From JAWVFK01 sp033856175 (GTDB lineage Bacteria; Actinomycetota; Thermoleophilia; Solirubrobacterales; 70-9), in contig JAWVFK010000022.1 of NCBI GenBank assembly GCA_033856175.1, forward strand, positions 1 to 64,000: a stretch of DNA of 64,000 bases, written 5' to 3'. The notes beneath the pieces are model-generated. The model did no database searches. It was not told the origin of the DNA and saw only the letters and a program-made list of their open reading frames with translations. Both the position numbers and the translations under genes were made by a program. The number at the start of each line of letters is the position of its first letter. The stretch's first letter is position 1. Positions 9,326 to 19,518 of the stretch are shown piece after piece.

Positions 9326-9892
9326 TCAGTAGGCGCTGCTGTAATGGCGGATCGCGAAGGGGCCGTTGGTCCTGGTGTAGATGTCGCTGCCGTGCCAGCG
9401 CGGGCCGTTGCCGCCGGTTCCGGAGGTGTCCATCCGCAGCCCGGCGACGACGATGTAGGTGTGACCGGCGTTTGCGGCGACCGTGATCCACTGGCCCCTG
9501 CCCTTGTGCCCCCACTTGCGCAGCTGGCCCGAGTCGCGCGGGCTGTTGAGCATGCCGGCGGCGTGGAGGATGTAGCTAACCGTCCCCGAGCAGTCGTAGC
9601 CGCTGTCCTTCCACTTGCCGTGCCCGCCGCCCCAGACGTAGGGCTTGTGGCGGATCTCGTTGCCGGCGGCAATCGCGCGGCGGATCCGCGCCGGCGCGTT
9701 CGACGGCGCGATCGCCTTGCCGTTCTTCAGCTTCGCCCTCTGCGGCTTGCTGCTGGTCGCGCCGGCGTCGGTGCCGACACCACCGGTGGCGCCGAGCGCG
9801 ATCGCGCTGGAGGCGAGCAGCGAGGTGGCCAGGAGGGTTGCCACGACGCTCGCGAGCGTGCGGCGGCTGAGGTGATCTCGTGTGGTGCGCAA
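9326..9892 (-). CDS. Secreted NlpC/P60-like hydrolase, paralogue 3 (riboswitch-controlled)
   Basis: 188 residues, TTG start with AAGGAG 6 nt upstream. A signal peptide covers about residues 1-33 ('LASVVATLLATSLLASSAIA'). Core motifs: 'PYVWGGGHGKWKDSGYDCSG' with the candidate Cys, 'TVSYILHAAGMLNS', 'AGHTYIVVAGLRMDTSGTGG' with the candidate His. The predicted role is peptidoglycan hydrolysis outside the membrane. It has its own c-di-AMP riboswitch and a short terminator, making it a separate unit. Very close in sequence to paralogue 4 at the domain core. Confidence 0.8.
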   Translation of the reverse strand: MRTTRDHLSRRTLASVVATLLATSLLASSAIALGATGGVGTDAGATSSKPQRAKLKNGKAIAPSNAPARIRRAIAAGNEIRHKPYVWGGGHGKWKDSGYDCSGTVSYILHAAGMLNSPRDSGQLRKWGHKGRGQWITVAANAGHTYIVVAGLRMDTSGTGGNGPRWHGSDIYTRTNGPFAIRHYSSAY

Positions 9893-10045
9893 AACCAGCT
9901 CCTTCGTAGGCCTACGGAGTTAGCTGACGGGCTGGCGCTAAAGGAGCCTGCGCCCCCACCGAGGTGGGCTTGCCCCAACTGCTTGGTTCCTCCGTCCCCC
10001 GCCACGGGCGGGAGCTCGGCAATTACTGGGATTCGACGGCCACAG
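9893..10045 (-). promoter_or_regulatory. c-di-AMP riboswitch (ydaO/yuaA class), copy B
   Basis: The minus strand reads 'GTCGAATCCCAGTAATTGCC', then 'GGGGGACGGAGGAACCAAG', 'TTGGGGCAAGCCCACC', and the conserved 3' block 'GCCCGTCAGCTAACTCCGTA' with GGCCTACGAAGGAG. It matches copy A over its whole length with scattered, partly compensating changes (for example the stem loop after GGGGC reads CCACCTCGGTGG in one copy and CCCACCTCGGTGGG in the other). It feeds directly into the ribosome binding site and TTG start at 9892. Confidence 0.9.
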
Positions 10046-10197
10046 GCTAAACCATTCTGTGGACGTTTCCTCACAAAACCCAAACAATCTGCCCATAGTG
10101 CGGTCTATCCGCGAACTTCAGGCGTGGGCCGCTGCCCGTCTGCGGCGGGAGGGCTCTCGATGCCGTGCGTCAGCAGGCCGCGTGAAGCGGTCGGCTA

Positions 10198-10938
10198 CTA
10201 GGGGTGGCGCCAGTGGAAGGGGCCGTTGGTCTTGGTGTAGACGTCGCTGTCGAACCAGCTCGGGCCGGTGTGACCGGTGCCTGAGGTGTCCATCCGCAGC
10301 CCGGCGACGACGATGTAGGTGTGGCCGCCGTTGGCGGCGACCGAGAACCACTTGCCGCGGTGCGACTGGCCCCATTTCGCCAGGTCGCCGGAGGTCAGCG
10401 GCGAGTCGAGCTTGCCGGCGGCGTGAAGGATGTAGCTGACTGTCCCCGAGCAGTCGTAGCCGTTGTCCTCCCACTTGCCGTGGCCGCCGCCCCACTTGTA
10501 GGGCTTGTTGCGGATCTTGTTGCCGGCGGCCAGGGCCTTGACCACGGCGTTGGGAGCTCCGGCGGGCGCGATCGCCTTGCCGTTCTCGATCGTCGCCGGC
10601 TTGAAGGGGGTGCTCTCGGGCGGCGCCGTCGGCTGCTGGGGCTTCGGCTTGTGAGGCTTGTGATGGGCGCGGCGGCGGGCGGCGCGGCGCTTGGCCGCAC
10701 GGCGCTTCGCGGCAGCCCGCTTCTTGGCGGCGCGCTTCCTTGCCGCCTTCTTCTCGGCCGCTCGTTTCTCAGCCGCCTTCTTCTCAGCGGCCTTCTGGGC
10801 GGCAATCGAGTCGGCGTCGCCGCTGCCGACGCCGCCGCTGTCGGCGTAGGAAGCCGGGGCGATCAGTGAGATCGCCAGAAGCATCGCGACGGCTGTCGCG
10901 ACGGCGCGTTGAAGCTGCTTTCGCATCGCTGGTCCCAT
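10198..10938 (-). CDS. Secreted NlpC/P60-like hydrolase, paralogue 4 with Lys/Ala-rich linker
   Basis: 246 residues with a signal peptide ('AVATAVAMLLAISLIAPASYA'). A highly basic Ala/Lys/Arg linker (about residues 47-95, repeats such as 'AAEKKAAEKRAAEKK') separates it from the catalytic part, which has 'YKWGGGHGKWEDNGYDCSGT', 'VSYILHAAGKLDS' and 'GGHTYIVVAGLRMDTSGTGH'. The basic linker probably binds anionic wall polymers. Unlike paralogues 2 and 3 it has no ydaO signature in its leader (10939-11040). The start is the ATG at 10938, with GGGAG 8 nt upstream; the ATG at 10926 is possible. Confidence 0.78.
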   Translation of the reverse strand: MGPAMRKQLQRAVATAVAMLLAISLIAPASYADSGGVGSGDADSIAAQKAAEKKAAEKRAAEKKAARKRAAKKRAAAKRRAAKRRAARRRAHHKPHKPKPQQPTAPPESTPFKPATIENGKAIAPAGAPNAVVKALAAGNKIRNKPYKWGGGHGKWEDNGYDCSGTVSYILHAAGKLDSPLTSGDLAKWGQSHRGKWFSVAANGGHTYIVVAGLRMDTSGTGHTGPSWFDSDVYTKTNGPFHWRHP

Positions 10939-11065
10939 ATCGAGCTCCCGTCCCGCGTTCCTCCCCAGGCGAGTCGGCTTGCCGAAGCTATCGGGGCCTC
11001 GGCGGCCGCTCGTTAATTTCCTCGCCGAATGAGATGGATCGTGCAGGCGCTCGCGCTCGCGCTAC

Positions 11066-11102
11066 GGCTTGGTGCAGGGCTTGGTGACAGGCCTTGGTGA
11101 CG
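11066..11102 (+). repeat. Three tandem 11-13 bp repeats upstream of the SDR gene
   Basis: GGCTTGGTGCA (11066-11076), GGCTTGGTGACA (11078-11089) and GGCCTTGGTGACG (11090-11102) follow one another with a spacing of about one helical turn, ending 10 bp before the putative -10 box of the SDR gene. Such spacing suits an activator or repressor operator; no regulator is identified. Confidence 0.45.
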
Positions 11103-11112
11103 GGGCGTGCGC

Positions 11113-11118
11113 TAGGTT
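11113..11118 (+). promoter_or_regulatory. -10 box of SDR gene (leaderless)
   Basis: TAGGTT lies 6 nt before the GTG start at 11125 and no Shine-Dalgarno sequence is present. Confidence 0.5.
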
Positions 11119-11124
11119 GGCCGC

Positions 11125-11919
11125 GTGGAGCTCGAAGGCCGCACGGCACTGCTCAGCGGCGCGACCGGCGGCCTCGGCCGGGCGATCGCCGCGGCCCTCG
11201 CCGCTCGAGGCGCCCGCCTCGTGCTCAGCTCCCGCAAGGGCGACCAGCTCGAGCAGCTCGCCGAGGAGCTGCCCGGCGAGCACCGCATCGCCGTCGCCGA
11301 TCTCGCCGAGGAGGGCGCCGCGCTGGCACTGCTGAGTGAGGCGGGCGAGATCGACATCCTCGTCGCCAACGCCGGCCTGCCGGCCTCTGGTCGCCTCGAC
11401 GACTTCAGCCAGGACGAGCTCGGCCGGGCGCTGCGGGTCAACCTCGAGGCGCCGATCCGGATGGCCCGTGAGCTGATCGGGCCGATGCAGCAGCGCGGCG
11501 ACGGCCACCTCGTCTTCATCTCTTCGATCGCCGGCAAGGCGCCGGCACCGCGAGCCTCGCTGTATGCGGCGACCAAGTTCGGCCTGCGCGGCTTCGCCCT
11601 CGGCCTGCGCGAGGACATGCGCGGCACCGGCGTCGGGGTGTCGGTGATAACGCCGGGAATGATTCGCGCCGCCGGGATGTTCGCCGACAGCGGCACCAGG
11701 TCCCCCGCGGCGATGGGCACCGGCACCCCGGAGCAGGTCGGTGCGGCCGTCGTCCGCGCGATCGAGCGCAACCGCGGCGAGATCTCGGTGGCGCCGCTGC
11801 GCCAGCGGGCACTCGGCCGGGTGGCGGCGACGGCGCCGGAGCTGGCCGGCCGCGTCGCCGGGCGCAGGGCCGCCGAGGTCGCAGACGAGGTCGCCGGCGG
11901 CCAGACCGACAAGCGCTGA
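11125..11919 (+). CDS. Short-chain dehydrogenase/reductase (classical SDR)
   Basis: 264 residues, GTG start. 'ALLSGATGGLGRAIAAAL' is the TGxxxGxG-type dinucleotide loop, 'ILVANAGLP' is the NAG motif, and Ser of 'FISSIAGK' with 'LYAATK' gives the Ser-Tyr-Lys catalytic set. NAD(P)(H)-dependent oxidoreductase of unknown substrate; the C-terminal 'PEQVGAAVVRAIERNRGEI' occurs in acyl/ketoacyl reductase-like SDRs. It is followed after 42 bp by aconitase, which has its own apparent promoter. Confidence 0.88.
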   Translation: MELEGRTALLSGATGGLGRAIAAALAARGARLVLSSRKGDQLEQLAEELPGEHRIAVADLAEEGAALALLSEAGEIDILVANAGLPASGRLDDFSQDELGRALRVNLEAPIRMARELIGPMQQRGDGHLVFISSIAGKAPAPRASLYAATKFGLRGFALGLREDMRGTGVGVSVITPGMIRAAGMFADSGTRSPAAMGTGTPEQVGAAVVRAIERNRGEISVAPLRQRALGRVAATAPELAGRVAGRRAAEVADEVAGGQTDKR

Positions 11920-11949
11920 TCCACGGCTCGGCCGCCACGGCGAAGGCGC

Positions 11950-11955
11950 GATACT
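11950..11955 (+). promoter_or_regulatory. -10 box of aconitase gene (leaderless)
   Basis: GATACT, five of six matches to TATACT, lies 6 nt before the ATG at 11962. No ribosome binding site is present. Confidence 0.45.
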
Positions 11956-11961
11956 GCTGCC

Positions 11962-14760
<2,799 letters not shown>

Positions 14761-14880
14761 CGGAGCCGAAGTACCGCGAACCGCGGCACCCCCGGACGCG
14801 AAGCGGAGGAGGTGGTCGCGCAGTTGGCCCCGACGCCCCCGCAGGCGCCCAGCTGAGGAGGCGGCGGGGCCCTGAAAGAT

Positions 14881-14995
14881 GCGTGGCGGGGTCGTGGGAG
14901 GCAGGGGATCCGCACGACCCGCGCCACGCTTGCGCGTCGGTAGCCAGGGAGGGATTCCGACGCGTTCATCCCCGATTGGCGGGACCGTTCGGGGA
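14881..14995. repeat. Three consecutive stem-loops in a convergent intergenic gap
   Basis: The 298-bp gap between aconitase (+) and the DUF3817-like gene (-) holds no convincing gene. It contains three back-to-back inverted repeats: 14881-14896 with 14913-14929 (16 pairs with one bulge), CGCGTCGG 14933-14940 with CCGACGCG 14957-14964, and TCCCCGA 14969-14975 with TCGGGGA 14989-14995. No T-run follows, so they are not classical intrinsic terminators; they may stop or protect both convergent transcripts. Confidence 0.6.
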
Positions 14996-15058
14996 CGAGA
15001 CTTGAAGTGGTGCCCTGCTGCTGCGGCCATTCTCCACTATTTGGTAGTTCCGTGTCAA

Positions 15059-15382
15059 CTAAGTCGGTAGTCGCCGCCCGCGCCGCTCGAGGATTTCCAG
15101 CGCGATGACGCTGCCGAGCGGGCCGACAGGGGTCAGCGTCGCCGCCAGCAGGGTGTAGGGAGCCTCGTGGCGCAGGACCGCGAGCCAGATCAACGCGCAG
15201 AGCGCCAGAAAGCCGAGGCCGTGGGCGAGGCCGAAGACGAACTCCTCGCCGTGGTAGCCCGGCACCAACCAGAAGAAGACGAGGACGGCGAATATCGCCA
15301 GCTCCAGCCATGAGGCGCGCTTGACCCAGCGGTAGACGGCTCCGGGGACGGGCCGCCGCAGCGGTGCGCTGTCCGCGGGCAC
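15059..15382 (-). CDS. DUF3817-like small integral membrane protein
   Basis: 107 residues with three predicted membrane helices ('LELAIFAVLVFFWLVPGY', 'GLAHGLGFLALCALIWLAVL', 'YTLLAATLTPVGPLGSVIAL'). The pattern with HG in helix 2 and 'PLGSVIALEILERR' near the end resembles the DUF3817/YdzA family of unknown function. Its GTG start follows the TAG stop of the 2-oxoglutarate dehydrogenase gene with no gap (TAGGTG), so translation is very likely coupled. Confidence 0.75.
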   Translation of the reverse strand: MPADSAPLRRPVPGAVYRWVKRASWLELAIFAVLVFFWLVPGYHGEEFVFGLAHGLGFLALCALIWLAVLRHEAPYTLLAATLTPVGPLGSVIALEILERRGRRLPT

Positions 15383-18300
15383 CTAGGTCAGCGCGGTGAG
15401 GACGATGCGCTCCTGCTCGCGCGCGTGAGCGGCGGCGTAGCCCTCGCCGGGGCTCGCCCGGCCGGGGCGGCCGACGTAACCGAAGTCGACGCCCTCCGGC
15501 ACCAGCTCCGGCATCCGCCGCGCCATCACGCTCCAGGCGCCCATGTTCTTCGGCTCCTCCTGGACCCAGACGATCTCCTTGAGCTTTGGGTAGCGGCCGA
15601 TCAGCTGCGAGATCTCGTCGCGGGCAAACGGGTAGAGCAGCTCGACCCGGGCGATCGCCACGGACTCGGCCTCGGCTCGCTTGGGGTTGCTCTCCATGTC
15701 GTAGTAGATCTTTCCCTGACAGAGGACGAGCCGTTCGATCCGGTCGAGTCGCTCGTCGGCGCCGGGGTCCGCGATCACCGGCTGGAACGAGCCCTCGGCG
15801 AGATCGGCGAGCGTCGAGCTGGCGCTGTCCAGCCGCAGCAGGCCCTTGGGGGTGAAGACGATGAGCGGGCGGGCCTTGCGGACCAGCGCCTGGCGGCGAA
15901 GCAGGTGGAAGTACTGCGCCGCCGTCGTCGGGTTGGCGATCCGCATGTTGCCCTCGGCCGCGAGCTGGATGAAGCGCTCGATCCGCGCGCTCGAGTGCTC
16001 GGGGCCCGAGCCCTCGTAGCCGTGCGGCAGCAGCAGCGTCAGCCGTGTCGTCTGCCCCCACTTCGCCTCTCCGGAGGAGATGAAGCTGTCGATGATCACC
16101 TGGGCGGAGTTGCCGAAGTCGCCGAACTGCGCCTCCCAGAGAACCAGGCTCTCGGGAGAGGTCGCCGAGTAGCCGTACTCGAAGCCCAGGCAGCCGGTCT
16201 CCGAGAGCGGGCTGTTGTGGATCTCGAACGGCGCCTTCGCCTCGGCGATGTGCTGGATCGGCGAGTACTTGAGGCCGGTCTTCTCGTCGTGGAGGACGAG
16301 GTGGCGATGAGAGAAGGTGCCGCGCTCGGTGTCCTGGCCGGTGAGGCGAACGTGGGTGCCCTGCGTCAGCAGCGACGCCAGCGCCAGCGACTCGGCGTGG
16401 CCGAACTCGATGCCGCCGTGCTCGAGAGCGTCGCGGCGCTTGGCCAGCGGCTTGCGCAGCTTGCGATGGATCGTGAAGCTCTCCGGCACCTTCAGCAGCT
16501 CCTCGTTGAGCTCTCGCAGCAGCGCCGCGTCGACCGCCGTCTCGACCGCGGGGCTGGCGCTGCGGTCGAGCTCGATCTCACCCGTCGCCGTCGTGATCGT
16601 CGGGTCCTCGTACTCGCCGGCCTCCATCTTCGCCCGCAGGCCGGCGAGGCTGCGCTGCAGCTCGGTGCGGCGCGACTCCGCCGTGGTCTCGACGTCGGCC
16701 TCGCTGACGACGCCGGCGCCGATCAGCTGCTGGGCGTAGAGCTGGCTCACGGGCGGGTGCTGCTTGATCGTCTCTGCCATCAGCGGCTGGGTGTAGGCGG
16801 GCTCGTCGGTCTCGTTGTGGCCGTAGCGGCGGTAGCCGATCAGGTCGATGACGATGTCGCGGCTCCATTCGTCGCGATAGGCCATCGCCAGCCGGATCGC
16901 CGCGATGCAGGCTTCGACGTCGTCGGCGTTGACGTGGACGATCGGGACGTTGAAGCCCTTCGCCATGTCGGCGGCGTAGGGGGTCGAGCGGCCTTCCTGC
17001 GGGTCGGTGGTGAAGCCGACCTGGTTGTTGGTGATGATGTGGATCGTGCCGCCGGTGGTGTAGCCGGGCAGCGAGTGGAGGTTGAAGGTCTCGGCAACGA
17101 CGCCCTGGGCGGGGAACGCAGCATCGCCGTGCAGCAGCACCGGGATCGCCAGCTTGGTGTTGCGCTCGAGCTTGGCCCCGTCGATCACGTTCTGCTCGGC
17201 GCGGGTGGCGCCCTCGACGACGGGGTCGACGAACTCCAGATGGCTGGGGTTCGGGAACAGGCGAACGTCGATCTCGCCGCCGTCGGCCGTCGTGAACTGG
17301 CCGTTGTGGCCGTAGTGGTACTTGACGTCGCCGGTGCCGCCATGGGGGATGGCGGCCACGGCGCGCACGGCCTCGATCTGCTTCGAGCCCTCGAACTCGG
17401 CGAGGATCGACTCGACCGGGCGGCCGACGTTGTGGGCGAGCACGCTGAGGCGGCCGCGGTGGGCCATGCCGAGCACGACCTCCCTGGCGCCCTCGCCGTT
17501 GGCCATCGTGAATGCCTCGTTGAGCATCGGCACGATCGCGTCGAGGCCCTCGATCGAGAACATCTTCTGGCCGAGGTAGGCGCGCTGGAGGAAGCGCTCG
17601 AACTCGAAGACGTCGACGAGGCAGCCGAGCAGCGCCCGCCGCTCCTCCTCGCTGAGCGGCTTGCGGTGCCAGCCGGTCTCGATCATGTCGCGCAGCCACA
17701 TCCTCTGCTGATGCGAGGAGAGGTGCTCCATCTGGTAGCCCATCGTGCCGCAGTAGGCCTCGCGCATCCGCGGCAGCGACTCGAGCAGCGTCTCGCCCTC
17801 GACGCCGATCCTCAGGATCGAGGCCGGGATCTGGGACATGATCTCGGGCGTCAGGCCGAGGTTCTCGGGCTTCAGCGCCGGGTCCCCCTTGGGCTCGCTG
17901 CCGAGCGGGTCGAGCCGCGCCGCCAGATGGCCGTGGGTGCGGTAGGCCTTGAGCAGCGACGTCGCCGCCTGTACCGCCTGCAGCAGCTCCTGGTCGGGCT
18001 TGGCCGCCGGCGAGCTGATCGCCGCCTGGCCGGCGGCGGGCAGCGGCGGGGCGGACGCGGAAGCCGGATGGGCGTTGGTGGCGACGCCGGGATCGATGCC
18101 GAGCTGCTCGGCGACCGACTCGTAGAAGTCGTCCTCGCCCTGGAGCAGCTGGTCGATCCGCCGCAGGAAGGAGCCGGACTCGGCCCCCTGGATGACGCGG
18201 TGGTCGTAGGTCGAGGTCATCGTCATGACCTTTGAGATGCCCAGCGCCTGGATCTTCTCGGCCGGCGCGTGCGCCCACTCGACCGGGTAGGCGAGCGAAC

Positions 18301-19393
18301 CGCAGGCGACGATCGTCCCCTGGCCGGCCATCAGCCGCGGCACCGAGGCGATCGTACCGAGGCCGCCGGGGTTGGTCAGCGAGATGTTGGTGCCGCGGAA
18401 ATCGTCGGCGTTGAGCTTGTTCTCGCGCGTCTTCGTGATCAGGTCCTCGTAGGAGGAGTGGAAGCCGGGGAAGTCGAGCCCGGTGGCGCCTTTGATGCAA
18501 GGGACCATCAGGCTGCGCGAGCCGTCGCGGCGCTCGACGTCGACGGCGATGCCGAGATTGACCGCCGGCGGCTCAATGACGAAGGGCTTGCCCTCGCGCT
18601 CCTCGAAGCTGCGTGCCATCACCGGCCACTCGTGGGCCGCCTGGACGATCGCCCAGGCGATCAGGTGGGTGAAGGAGAGCTTCATCCCGCGCTCCTTGAG
18701 GACTCCGTTGAGCGCCTTGCGCTTGGCGTCGATGACGTCGACGGCGACCGTCCTGAACGAGGTTGCGGTCGGCACCGTGCGGCTCTCGTTCATAGCGCTG
18801 GCGAGCATCGCCGCCGGTCCCCGCAGCGGCGTCGCCTCGTCGCCGGCGCTGGCGGCGGCTGTCGAGGGGGCCGGGGCGGAGGTGCCACCCCCGCTGGCGG
18901 CGGCGAGCACGTCGGCCTTGGTGATCTTGCCGCCGTGGCCGCTGCCCTGCAGAGCGCCGAGGTCGACGCCGCGGGCGGCGGCGGCGCGACGGGCGACGGG
19001 GGTGGCGTTGCCGTTGCCGCTGGCAGGGGCTTGCGGCGCGGTGCTCTCGCTGGCCTCGGCTGGCGGGCTCGCCTCGGCGGCGCCGTTGTCCGCCTGGGCC
19101 GGTGGCTCGGTCGCCGTGGGTGCGCTCCCCGAGGCGCCGTTCGCTCCCGGCTCGAGCTCGGCCATCGGCGCGCCGACGGCGATCGTCTCGTCGGGCTGGG
19201 CGAGGATCTTCGTGATCGTGCCGCTGGCAGGCGCCGGCACCTCGGCATCGACCTTGTCGGTCGAGACCTCGACGACGGTGTCACCCTCGTTGACGAAGTC
19301 GCCTTCGGCAACGCGCCATTCGAGCACGGTGCCTTCGCTAACCGACTCGCCCATTTCCGGCATTCGAATCTCGACCGTGGCGGTCTGCGCCAT
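15383..19393 (-). CDS. kgd: Fused 2-oxoglutarate dehydrogenase: lipoyl-E2 plus E1 in one chain
   Basis: 1336 residues. Residues 5-80 are a lipoyl domain with the lipoylated Lys in 'STDKVDAE' (Lys47). An Ala/Pro linker follows, then a peripheral-subunit-binding segment (about 130-165, 'ATPVARRAAAARGVDL'), an E2 acyltransferase core ending with 'TYDHRVIQGAESGSF' (397-411), and from about residue 480 a full thiamine-dependent E1 ('AHRGRLSVLAHNVGRP', 'HGDAAFPAQGVVAETFNLH', 'IHIITNNQVGFTT'). It converts 2-oxoglutarate to succinyl-CoA together with an E3 not present here. Mycobacterial KGD carries the E2 core and E1 but lacks its own lipoyl domain, so this version looks more complete. ATG start; TAGAGT lies 8 nt upstream. 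Confidence 0.94.
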   Translation of the reverse strand: MAQTATVEIRMPEMGESVSEGTVLEWRVAEGDFVNEGDTVVEVSTDKVDAEVPAPASGTITKILAQPDETIAVGAPMAELEPGANGASGSAPTATEPPAQADNGAAEASPPAEASESTAPQAPASGNGNATPVARRAAAARGVDLGALQGSGHGGKITKADVLAAASGGGTSAPAPSTAAASAGDEATPLRGPAAMLASAMNESRTVPTATSFRTVAVDVIDAKRKALNGVLKERGMKLSFTHLIAWAIVQAAHEWPVMARSFEEREGKPFVIEPPAVNLGIAVDVERRDGSRSLMVPCIKGATGLDFPGFHSSYEDLITKTRENKLNADDFRGTNISLTNPGGLGTIASVPRLMAGQGTIVACGSLAYPVEWAHAPAEKIQALGISKVMTMTSTYDHRVIQGAESGSFLRRIDQLLQGEDDFYESVAEQLGIDPGVATNAHPASASAPPLPAAGQAAISSPAAKPDQELLQAVQAATSLLKAYRTHGHLAARLDPLGSEPKGDPALKPENLGLTPEIMSQIPASILRIGVEGETLLESLPRMREAYCGTMGYQMEHLSSHQQRMWLRDMIETGWHRKPLSEEERRALLGCLVDVFEFERFLQRAYLGQKMFSIEGLDAIVPMLNEAFTMANGEGAREVVLGMAHRGRLSVLAHNVGRPVESILAEFEGSKQIEAVRAVAAIPHGGTGDVKYHYGHNGQFTTADGGEIDVRLFPNPSHLEFVDPVVEGATRAEQNVIDGAKLERNTKLAIPVLLHGDAAFPAQGVVAETFNLHSLPGYTTGGTIHIITNNQVGFTTDPQEGRSTPYAADMAKGFNVPIVHVNADDVEACIAAIRLAMAYRDEWSRDIVIDLIGYRRYGHNETDEPAYTQPLMAETIKQHPPVSQLYAQQLIGAGVVSEADVETTAESRRTELQRSLAGLRAKMEAGEYEDPTITTATGEIELDRSASPAVETAVDAALLRELNEELLKVPESFTIHRKLRKPLAKRRDALEHGGIEFGHAESLALASLLTQGTHVRLTGQDTERGTFSHRHLVLHDEKTGLKYSPIQHIAEAKAPFEIHNSPLSETGCLGFEYGYSATSPESLVLWEAQFGDFGNSAQVIIDSFISSGEAKWGQTTRLTLLLPHGYEGSGPEHSSARIERFIQLAAEGNMRIANPTTAAQYFHLLRRQALVRKARPLIVFTPKGLLRLDSASSTLADLAEGSFQPVIADPGADERLDRIERLVLCQGKIYYDMESNPKRAEAESVAIARVELLYPFARDEISQLIGRYPKLKEIVWVQEEPKNMGAWSVMARRMPELVPEGVDFGYVGRPGRASPGEGYAAAHAREQERIVLTALT

Positions 19394-19401
19394 CCCCCGT
19401 C

Positions 19402-19407
19402 ACTCTA
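19402..19407 (-). promoter_or_regulatory. -10 box of the 2-oxoglutarate dehydrogenase gene
   Basis: On the minus strand TAGAGT lies 8 nt before the ATG at 19393. A G-run between the two could also serve as a weak ribosome binding site. Confidence 0.45.
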
Positions 19408-19518
19408 AGCGATGAGGCCGGCCGCCTAGCCGGTGACCGGCGGTGGCTGCATCGCATGGGCCGTTTTCGCTGGTCCAGGTCGCAGTAGTAGGGTCCGCGC
19501 CTAGATGGAGGCAGAGAG

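Noticed and set aside
10939..11061. A third c-di-AMP riboswitch before paralogue 4
   Set aside because: The leader has GGGGAGGAAC but lacks the conserved CCCGNCAGCTAAC block and the remaining aptamer segments.
15425..18235. A 936-codon plus-strand frame opposite the 2-oxoglutarate dehydrogenase
   Set aside because: Antisense shadow of a conserved enzyme, no recognisable domain.
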